DNA of 18,403 nt. Origin: CANRIN01 sp964493515 (GTDB lineage: Bacteria > Bacillota > Clostridia > Oscillospirales > JAAYOS01). The stretch's first letter is position 1, and each line of letters opens with the position of its first letter. The translations under genes and the position numbers were made by a program. The DNA lies in the NCBI GenBank assembly GCA_964493515.1, contig CAZBNJ010000032.1, positions 1 to 18,403 on the forward strand, read 5' to 3'. The notes under the pieces are model-generated. The model ran no database searches. It was not told the origin of the DNA and saw only the letters and a program-made list of their open reading frames with translations. Positions 1 to 5,801 of this stretch are shown here, in pieces.

Positions 1-1
1 G

Positions 2-646
2 CTGCGAGCCGCCAAACTCTTCTATGAGCGCACCGGCATCGCAGAAGGGCTGTGCATATCCATCGAGAAGCGCACGCCGGTCGGAGCGGGTCTCGGCGGA
101 GGAAGCGCGGACGCGGCGGCGGTGCTGAACGCGCTGAACAGCCGCCACGGCGAGCCGCTGTCCAGAGAGGAGCTGCTCGCAATCGGCGCGGGGCTTGGCG
201 CGGATGTGCCGTTTTGCATGGTCGGCGGGTGCGCGCTGTGCGAGGGTATCGGCGAAAAGATGACGCCGCTGCCCACCCTGCCCCGCTGCCATATAGTTCT
301 CGTCAAACCTTCCGTCAGCCTGTCCACCGCCGATATGTTCGCTCGGCTCGACCGTCGCGGCAGAAGCACGCTGCATCCGGACACCGACGCGTGCATAGCG
401 GCGCTGCGGTCGGGAGACCTCGTCGGTCTGGCAAAGCGGATGTTCAACTCGATGGAGTCAGCGGCGGATCGTGTTGCGGAGATCGGCGAGGTCAAGAACG
501 AACTGCTGCGTCTGGGCGCGCTCGGCGCCTGCATGAGCGGCAGCGGATCGTCGGTAGTCGGACTGTTTGACGACAGACAGGCTGCGGAAAAGGCGGCGGA
601 CGGCTGTCGCGGGTATCGCCGAGAAGTCTTTCTGCTCGATATGTAG
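2..646 (+). CDS. ispE: 4-diphosphocytidyl-2-C-methyl-D-erythritol kinase, 5'-truncated by the window edge
   Basis: This cytoplasmic GHMP-family kinase phosphorylates CDP-methylerythritol with ATP in the non-mevalonate (MEP) route to isoprenoid precursors. The open frame runs in from the left edge and leaves 214 residues. The GHMP ATP-binding loop PVGAGLGGGSADAAA lies at 77-121, and the C-terminal motif MSGSGSS at 533-553, which also lines the active site. The family is usually about 280-300 residues, so roughly 70-85 N-terminal residues, including the first GHMP motif, lie outside the window. The first in-frame ATG (122) falls after the ATP loop and cannot be the true start. The stop is TAG at 644-646. 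spoIIR follows 60 nt downstream on the same strand, so read-through into it is possible. The family assignment is secure; only the missing N-terminus is unseen. Confidence 0.95.
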   Translation: MRAAKLFYERTGIAEGLCISIEKRTPVGAGLGGGSADAAAVLNALNSRHGEPLSREELLAIGAGLGADVPFCMVGGCALCEGIGEKMTPLPTLPRCHIVLVKPSVSLSTADMFARLDRRGRSTLHPDTDACIAALRSGDLVGLAKRMFNSMESAADRVAEIGEVKNELLRLGALGACMSGSGSSVVGLFDDRQAAEKAADGCRGYRREVFLLDM

Positions 647-676
647 GTATAAGCCTCCGAAAAAGTGTCAAAAGTT
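647..676 (+). promoter_or_regulatory. Candidate sigma-F promoter for spoIIR
   Basis: GTATA at 647-651 fits the forespore sigma-F -35 pattern (GYWTA). After 15 nt comes GTCAAAAGTT at 667-676, which matches the -10 pattern GGNRANANTW at every position except the second. Transcription would start near 683, inside the right arm of the adjacent inverted repeat and before the SD at 693-697. A second -10-like string, GGTAACACTT at 679-688, matches fully but has no good -35 (GAAAA), and it would start transcripts at about 695, cutting into the SD. spoIIR is a known sigma-F target in Bacillus. The choice of promoter here is an inference from short motifs. Confidence 0.4.
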
Positions 677-697
677 TAGGTAACACTTTTTCGGAGG
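654..697 (+). repeat. 15-bp perfect inverted repeat covering the spoIIR ribosome-binding site
   Basis: The left arm at 654-668 (CCTCCGAAAAAGTGT) is exactly complementary to the right arm at 683-697, with a 14-nt loop. The right arm ends in GGAGG (693-697), the SD for the spoIIR ATG at 707. In a transcript reading through from ispE the SD would be fully paired. No T-tract follows the stem (the next bases are TATCATTTTA), so it is not a typical intrinsic terminator. RNA starting inside the loop or right arm would lack the left arm and leave the SD free. Confidence 0.8.
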
Positions 698-706
698 TAT
701 CATTTT

Positions 707-1285
707 ATGAAAGCACGCATATTTCGCATCATCTCCATCCTACTTATCGCCGCGCTGCTACCGATCACCGCATTGGCGGCGGAACAGCGCACGCTCGCGT
801 CAAAGCTCGTCCGGCTGCACGTCATCGCGAACTCGGACAGCGAGCGCGACCAGGAGCTGAAGCTCATCGTCCGCGACGCCGTGCTCGACTTTACGGCGAA
901 CATATCGGAAGACGAGCTTGACGGCTCACTCGACGACATCCGGGCCGCGGCCGAATCGGCGCTGCGCGCGTGCGGATGCGACAGCCCGGTTCGCGTGCTG
1001 CTCGGATACGAGGAATACGGCACCCGCGAGTACGACAGTTTCACGCTGCCGGCGGGCATATATCGCTCGCTCAGGGTGGAGATAGGCGCTGCCGACGGTC
1101 ACAACTGGTGGTGCGTGCTCTTCCCTCCGCTCTGCTTCGCGTCCGCCGAGGAAGTATCCGAGTTGGCGAGCGCGGCGGGGATAAGCGAGGAGGCTGTCGA
1201 ACTGATAACGGAGGACGGTCAAGATATACAAATTCGCTTTCGCCTTCTTGAGCTAATGCGCGAACTTGCACATTTTCTTTTTTGA
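707..1285 (+). CDS. spoIIR: Stage II sporulation protein R (SpoIIR)
   Basis: SpoIIR is the intercompartmental signal of early sporulation. It is made in the forespore, is secreted into the intermembrane space, and triggers the mother-cell protease SpoIIGA to process pro-sigma-E. The 192-residue product has an N-terminal hydrophobic export segment at about residues 4-25 ending in ALAA. It is followed by the family motif KLVRLHVIANSDSERDQELK and by HNWWCVLFPPLCF at residues 132-144, which is diagnostic of SpoIIR. The C-terminus (IRFRLLELMRELA) matches the usual end. It is slightly shorter than Bacillus SpoIIR (about 220 residues) but appears complete. The ATG at 707 has GGAGG nine bases upstream. 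That SD sits inside the inverted repeat described separately, next to a candidate sigma-F promoter. The gene's presence suggests the organism sporulates or descends from a sporulator. Confidence 0.95.
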   Translation: MKARIFRIISILLIAALLPITALAAEQRTLASKLVRLHVIANSDSERDQELKLIVRDAVLDFTANISEDELDGSLDDIRAAAESALRACGCDSPVRVLLGYEEYGTREYDSFTLPAGIYRSLRVEIGAADGHNWWCVLFPPLCFASAEEVSELASAAGISEEAVELITEDGQDIQIRFRLLELMRELAHFLF

Positions 1286-1368
1286 TTGCGCGTTTTAGGG
1301 CATATAATCGCTCTTTTTGGCTCGAACGGTGACGATAAAGATTTTTTTGTTTTTTTGCACATTTATAC

Positions 1369-1397
1369 TTGATAATTTCCTCGCTTTCTGCTAAAAT
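1369..1397 (+). promoter_or_regulatory. Sigma-A-type promoter for the seven-helix membrane protein
   Basis: TTGATA at 1369-1374 and TAAAAT at 1392-1397 are separated by exactly 17 nt. Each hexamer matches the housekeeping consensus at five of six positions. The start point would be near 1404, giving a leader of about 120 nt before the ATG at 1523. The flanks are A/T-rich in an otherwise GC-rich window, as expected for a promoter. Confidence 0.75.
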
Positions 1398-1403
1398 ATA
1401 GAC

Positions 1404-1522
1404 AAATATTTGGGGACGCATTTTTACCGTCCCTCGTTGGGTCGCTTTCCCGGGTGTCTCGGCGGGGCCTTCAGGCGGTAGACGCGTCAGGCAAAATTCA
1501 TCAAAGTGAGGGTTATATCGTT
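1404..1522 (+). promoter_or_regulatory. Long structured 5' leader, no known riboswitch class recognised
   Basis: Between the predicted start point and the ATG lie about 120 nt without a convincing ORF of their own. GGGACG at 1413-1418 pairs with CGTCCC at 1428-1433 across a 9-nt loop. A second stem can form between GTGTCT (1454-1459) and AGACGC (1480-1485, one G-U pair), enclosing a small GCC/GGC hairpin at 1467-1476. There is no T-tract, so no leader terminator. I do not recognise consensus elements of the common riboswitches. A GTG at 1454 opens the frame early, but it lies in the second stem and has no SD. Confidence 0.4.
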
Positions 1523-2410
1523 ATGACAGAAATTCTTTACATCTTTGAGAGTTTGGGTTCGACGGTATTTGTTGTCGCGGCGCTGCTCTGCCTTGCTGTC
1601 GGCGCACTCGGATTCAAGCTCGACAAGCCTTGCGTGGTGGTCGTCTCGCTGATACTGGGCTTCATCATCGGCCACTTCCTGAGCATGGCTGCTTGGGGAG
1701 AAGGTATCGGCACCATCTACCTCGGCTCTTGTATCGGACTTCTTTCGCTGCTCGTTTCGATTAAAGTCCGTCCGGTCAAGCGCTTCTTCCTCGGCGGCGT
1801 TTCGATGTTCCTGTCGGTTTCGGTCATTGTGCTCATACTTGCTAACGCTATCGGTGGAACTACCGTTACTTACGACTTCTTCGCTCTGCGCGACGGCTAT
1901 TATCAGGAGACTGCGGTCTCCATGCGTCAGGCGGATATGCGTAAGGACATGGCGAGTATCCTCGGCGTTGAAAACAACGACATCAAGGCCAAGATGAGCG
2001 ACGACAAGATGCACATCACCTTTGAGATCCCCGAGGCGAACTACACCGAGCTGACCGCCTACNNNNNNNNNNGTGCAAGCATCGTTGAGCTGCACAAGGA
2101 CGAGATAAGCAGCGTTGAGATATCCAACTACTCGAGCTGGTGGATGGTCTCGCTTATCATCGGCGCCGTTGCGGGCATCCTCTGCGGCATACTTGCCCAG
2201 TTCAAGGAGAAGTTCATGCAGATACTCGGCACGAGTGTGTTTGCCGGCGTATTCGGCGCGACCTTCGCGTACCTCGGACTCGGCAAGCTCATCCCGATTC
2301 TCTTTGCTCCTCTGGTGGCTGTTGGCGCGTACTTCCTCCAGCAGTATATCAACCGCAACAAGGAGAATGACCTCGGTGAAGTGCCCACTCAGCAGCTCCC
2401 GACCGTCTGA
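1523..2410 (+). CDS. Polytopic membrane protein of unknown function (TMEM198/DUF4203-like topology), interrupted by an N gap
   Basis: I do not recognise a specific function. The 295-residue product (with the gap as drawn) has four hydrophobic segments at about residues 14-31, 35-55, 61-80 and 88-111. A soluble, acidic, mixed alpha/beta-looking region spans about 112-208, and three more helices follow, starting at WWMVSLIIGAVAGIL. The first helical hairpin (GALGFKLDKP then LILGFIIG) and the later one (GILAQFKEKF then FAGVFGATF) look alike: a Gly-rich helix, a short charged turn, then another Gly-rich helix. This suggests a duplicated membrane module split by the soluble domain, and it resembles TMEM198/DUF4203 proteins only in outline. 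The ATG at 1523 is preferred over the in-frame GTG at 1454 because GAGG lies at 1508-1511 and the hydrophobic N-terminus begins there. Ten N follow codon 180, so part of the soluble domain is unseen. The gene has its own promoter and terminator, making it a single-gene unit. Confidence 0.75.
   Translation: MTEILYIFESLGSTVFVVAALLCLAVGALGFKLDKPCVVVVSLILGFIIGHFLSMAAWGEGIGTIYLGSCIGLLSLLVSIKVRPVKRFFLGGVSMFLSVSVIVLILANAIGGTTVTYDFFALRDGYYQETAVSMRQADMRKDMASILGVENNDIKAKMSDDKMHITFEIPEANYTELTAYXXXXASIVELHKDEISSVEISNYSSWWMVSLIIGAVAGILCGILAQFKEKFMQILGTSVFAGVFGATFAYLGLGKLIPILFAPLVAVGAYFLQQYINRNKENDLGEVPTQQLPTV
2063..2072. other. Assembly gap (ten N) in the membrane protein gene
   Basis: A run of exactly ten N follows codon 180 of the membrane protein. 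The reading frame is the same on both sides when ten bases are counted, since the downstream hydrophobic helices read in that frame. The true missing length is therefore 1 modulo 3, but it need not be ten. The second gap in this window has the same nominal size, so ten looks like a placeholder. Confidence 0.9.
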
Positions 2411-2424
2411 TTTCGATAAAACCG

Positions 2425-2455
2425 AAAAATCCTCCGGGCAACCGGAGGATTTTTT
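2425..2455 (+). terminator. Intrinsic terminator after the membrane protein gene
   Basis: ATCCTCCGG (2429-2437) pairs perfectly with CCGGAGGAT (2442-2450) around a GCAA tetraloop (GNRA class). The stem is extended by A-T pairs and followed by a run of T to 2455. It begins about 15 nt after the stop codon at 2408-2410 and ends 16 nt before the addB start. Its CCGGAGG arm is repeated at 2460-2466, where it forms the addB SD. Confidence 0.92.
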
Positions 2456-2471
2456 ATACCCGGAGGTTTAA

Positions 2472-5400
2472 ATGTTAAGGCTACTGTTCGCCCCTCCCTA
2501 CTCCGACCTGTGCGGCGAGGTAATACGGCGCCACGCGGGCGGCGGAAGGTTCTTTCTGATAGTGCCGCGACACTATTCGCACGAGTGCGAGCGACGTCTC
2601 TGCGAGGTGCTCGGCGATACAGCGTCCGGCGGCGCGGAGGTGCTCTCGATCGACCGCCTCTACTCGCGCGTCGCGTCGGAGGTCGGCGGGACTGCCGAAA
2701 GATTTCTCGACGACGCGGGGCGGCTGCTGGTCGCCTACTCCGCCGCACAACGCGTCTCCTCGCAGATGCGCGTGTTCGCGGGAGAGCTGCGCCGCACCGA
2801 GTTTTTGACCGAGGCGCTGCGCCTTATCGACGAGCTTCAGTCGTGCAGAGTGGAACCTGAGGCGCTGGGACGCGCGGCGGAGCTTGCGGACGGAGACCTC
2901 GGCGACAGGCTGCACGACCTTGCGCTGATAGCCGAAAGCTATTCCGCAGAGCTTGCGAGACGCGGCACACTTCGGGACAGGATATCGGCGCTTATCGACC
3001 TTCTCGACTGCGGTTGGGCGGCGGACAAGACCTTTGCCTTTTTCGGATACACCGAATTTACCGAGCAGGAGTTGGAGCTGGTGCGTAAGCTGCTGCGCTC
3101 AAGCGAAGTGACCGTCGCGCTCAGATGTGACAGGTCGCTTATAAATCCGTCGCTCGGCGAGGATGATCCCCTCTACGCCTACGCCCGCACGGCAGGACGG
3201 CTGACCCGCCTTGCCGAGAGCGAGGGCGTAAAGCTGGAGGTCGAGCAGTTTGTCGACGCGGAGGACGACCGTCCACCCGAGCTGAAGTTTATAACCAGCG
3301 AATTCCTCGCCGAAGAGGGACTGCGTTTTGACCGACAGCCGACGGCGGTAACTCTTGCGGAGGAGCGGTCGGTATGGTCGGAGTGCGAGCGCGCCGCCGC
3401 GTATATTCTGGACACTATGCGCACCAACGGATGGCGCTTTCGCGACTTTGCGGTGGCACTTCCCTCCGGCGACGAGTATCTCGGTGCGATCGAGGCTGTG
3501 TTTGGGTCGTGGGGCATACCGATATTTCTTGACAGCGTGGATTCGGCGCTGGGAACGCCGGTGTTGTCGGCGTTTACCGCCGCGCTGGACATCCTGCGAA
3601 ACGGCTTTGCCGCGGAGGATGTGCTGCGATATTTGAAAAGCGGACTCAGCCCGCTCGGTTTCGAGGGCTGCTGTGAGGTCGAGAATTACGCCTACACATG
3701 GCAGATAACCGGCAGAAAGTGGCTGAACGACTGGACTGGAAGCCCGCGCGGATTTTCCGCACAGCTCGACGAGAATGACACACGCGCGCTCGATAGGCTG
3801 AACCGTCGCCGTAAGCTCATTGTGGAGCCGTTTGAGCGCTTCAGAGAGACCATTCGTCCCGGCGAAAGCTACAAGGCGGGCGACATCCTTCACGCGTTCT
3901 ACGACCTTCTGACCGAGCTTCGTCTGGACAAACGGATAGCCGCAGCGGCGCGGCAGTACGCGGACGCGGGAGAATTGAAGATAGCCGGAGAGTATTCGCA
4001 GCTCTGGGGCAAGGTCTGCGACCTCATGGACGAGTTTTTCGAGCTTGCAAGCGACGAACAGATGAAATTTGACGAGTTCGCGCAGCTGTTTGAACTGCTG
4101 CTCGGCGGCATAAGCGTAGGCGTTATACCGCCCGCGCTGGACGGCGTGCCGGTCGGCGAGGTCGGTCGACTGCGCCACCGCCGACCGAAAGCTCTGCTTA
4201 TTTTGGACGCGCGCGCGGGCGTGTTCCCCCCTGTCGCGACCTCCGGCGGACTGCTCGACGACCGTGACCGCGAGGAGCTTGCCGCGCTCGATATCGGACT
4301 GGAGCCGTCGACAAGGCGGCTGCGCTGGCGTGGCGTTGACACCGCGTATTCTGCGCTTGGATTGCCGTCCGAGCGGCTGTATGTCTCGTGGTCGCCGTCG
4401 GCAGAGGGCGGCGCGGCAATGCCAAGCCCGCTCATAATGCGACTTCACGACGAACTTGGCGCGGAAATACTGCCGCCGAGCGACTTTCATCGTCTGCTCG
4501 CCGCCGAGGCTCCGGCGCTCGAGTTTGCGCTGAGGGCAGCCGGAGGTAAAGCGGACGGCGCGGCGACGGCGGCGCTGGAGTATTTTGCAGATTCAGATGA
4601 AAACGGCGAGCTGCTGAGACGCGCGGAGTCGGTCGCCGAGGGCGGACGTGGCCCACTTTCAAAGGCAAGCGTCGATGCGCTATATGGCGACGAAATACGG
4701 CTTACCGCGTCGCGCAGTGACAAGTTTATGGGCTGCGCATTCAGCTATTTCTGTCAGTACGGACTGCGCGCGCAGCCCCGCAGACGCGCCGAGCTGGACG
4801 CTATGGAGAGCGGCACGCTCATACACTCGGTGCTTGAGAACACCGTGCGCCGCGCAAGCGAGGACGGATTGCTCGACGGCGAGATAACCAAGCGTGAGAA
4901 GGCCGCTGCCGTCGAGATAGCGCACAGCGAGCTTGAAAACTACATCTCGTCGAGGCTCGGCAACGCAGCGACAGACGATCCCCGCTCAAAGCGGCTTTTC
5001 GACCGAATAGAGCGCAGCCTGGACCGCGTCGTTGCAAGCATCATGGACGAGTTTGCGGTAAGCTCCTTCCGCCCGGTAGGCTTCGAGGTAGGATTCGGTA
5101 CACAGGACGCGCGGCTGGAGTCGGTGTCGGTCGGCGAAAACGGCAAATTGCGCGGGGTCATCGACCGCGTGGACAGCTGGCACGATGAGAACGAAAACAG
5201 GCGATACTTCCGCGTTATCGACTACAAAAGCGGCAATAAGCAGTTCGATTATACCGACATCTACCACGGCGTGTCCCTGCAGCTTCCGATATATCTGCAC
5301 GTCCTGCGCAGATTTGCCGAGGAAAACGGGCTGGACGCGAGCGAAGCGGGCGCGTTTTACTCCCCCGCAGCCGATCAGTTTGTGTCCGGCGAGCGCGGCG

Positions 5401-5801
5401 AGAATGACCGCAAGATCGAAAAGAAGCTGGAGGACAAGGAACAGCGCAGCGGAGTATATCTTGGCGACGAGGCCGTCGCACAGGCGATGGAGCACGGCGG
5501 AGCTTCGCGGTTCCTCCCCTCCTCCGCGCAGTACAAGCTCACAAAGGCGGAGTTCGAGATGCTCGAACGCCACGTTGAGCGGGCGACCGGAGCGGTCGTG
5601 CGTAGGATATCCGAGGGCGAGATCGAGGCACGCCCGAGCGTCAAATCGCTGGACCACAGCGCTTGCAACTACTGCGAATTCAGGGCGGCGTGCAAGTTTG
5701 ACATAAGCGGCGGCAAGGACGAAGAAAATCGACGGTTCAGCGTCAGCCACGACGCGTTCTGGGAGAAACTTTCCGACGAGGAGGGCGAAAACAATGCCTG
5801 A
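2472..5801 (+). CDS. addB: ATP-dependent helicase-nuclease subunit B (AddB)
   Basis: AddB pairs with AddA to resect double-strand DNA ends and produce 3' tails for RecA; it cuts the 5' strand and, in studied homologues, recognises Chi. The protein has 1109 residues, within the family's range. The N-terminal helicase-like domain lacks a recognisable Walker A: where GxxGxGKT is expected, the sequence reads LLFAPPYSDLCGEV. The C-terminal RecB-type nuclease is intact, with GVIDRVD (D898), VIDYKSG (D917, K919) and SLQLPIYL (Q937). Four cysteines fit the family's 4Fe-4S cluster: C755 in FMGCAFSYF, then C1065, C1068 and C1074 (C-X2-C-X5-C). The ATG at 2472 has GGAGG at 2462-2466, five bases upstream. 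An intrinsic terminator lies immediately before, and no promoter fits in the remaining 16 nt, so transcription must come from read-through or an internal promoter. It overlaps addA by 8 nt. Confidence 0.95.
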   Translation: MLRLLFAPPYSDLCGEVIRRHAGGGRFFLIVPRHYSHECERRLCEVLGDTASGGAEVLSIDRLYSRVASEVGGTAERFLDDAGRLLVAYSAAQRVSSQMRVFAGELRRTEFLTEALRLIDELQSCRVEPEALGRAAELADGDLGDRLHDLALIAESYSAELARRGTLRDRISALIDLLDCGWAADKTFAFFGYTEFTEQELELVRKLLRSSEVTVALRCDRSLINPSLGEDDPLYAYARTAGRLTRLAESEGVKLEVEQFVDAEDDRPPELKFITSEFLAEEGLRFDRQPTAVTLAEERSVWSECERAAAYILDTMRTNGWRFRDFAVALPSGDEYLGAIEAVFGSWGIPIFLDSVDSALGTPVLSAFTAALDILRNGFAAEDVLRYLKSGLSPLGFEGCCEVENYAYTWQITGRKWLNDWTGSPRGFSAQLDENDTRALDRLNRRRKLIVEPFERFRETIRPGESYKAGDILHAFYDLLTELRLDKRIAAAARQYADAGELKIAGEYSQLWGKVCDLMDEFFELASDEQMKFDEFAQLFELLLGGISVGVIPPALDGVPVGEVGRLRHRRPKALLILDARAGVFPPVATSGGLLDDRDREELAALDIGLEPSTRRLRWRGVDTAYSALGLPSERLYVSWSPSAEGGAAMPSPLIMRLHDELGAEILPPSDFHRLLAAEAPALEFALRAAGGKADGAATAALEYFADSDENGELLRRAESVAEGGRGPLSKASVDALYGDEIRLTASRSDKFMGCAFSYFCQYGLRAQPRRRAELDAMESGTLIHSVLENTVRRASEDGLLDGEITKREKAAAVEIAHSELENYISSRLGNAATDDPRSKRLFDRIERSLDRVVASIMDEFAVSSFRPVGFEVGFGTQDARLESVSVGENGKLRGVIDRVDSWHDENENRRYFRVIDYKSGNKQFDYTDIYHGVSLQLPIYLHVLRRFAEENGLDASEAGAFYSPAADQFVSGERGENDRKIEKKLEDKEQRSGVYLGDEAVAQAMEHGGASRFLPSSAQYKLTKAEFEMLERHVERATGAVVRRISEGEIEARPSVKSLDHSACNYCEFRAACKFDISGGKDEENRRFSVSHDAFWEKLSDEEGENNA

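Noticed and set aside
22..534. Long minus-strand open frame opposite ispE
   Set aside because: It is a shadow of the GC-rich ispE frame. The protein is low-complexity Ser/Ala/Arg with no motif, while the + strand carries conserved GHMP motifs.
654..697. Intrinsic terminator for ispE
   Set aside because: The stem is perfect but is followed by TATCATTTTA and not a T-run, and its right arm is the spoIIR SD.
1282..1308. TTGATT-N15-TATAAT as a second promoter before the membrane protein gene
   Set aside because: The -10 is perfect but the 15-nt spacer is too short, and the -35 overlaps the spoIIR stop codon. The promoter at 1369-1397 has better spacing.
1454..1522. GTG at 1454 as the start of the membrane protein
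   Set aside because: It has no SD, lies in the leader stem, and would add a polar, unconserved-looking 23 residues before the hydrophobic N-terminus.
3099..4490. 463-codon minus-strand open frame inside addB
   Set aside because: The codon structure belongs to addB on the + strand. The minus product is Arg/Ala/Leu-rich with no recognisable domain and no SD.
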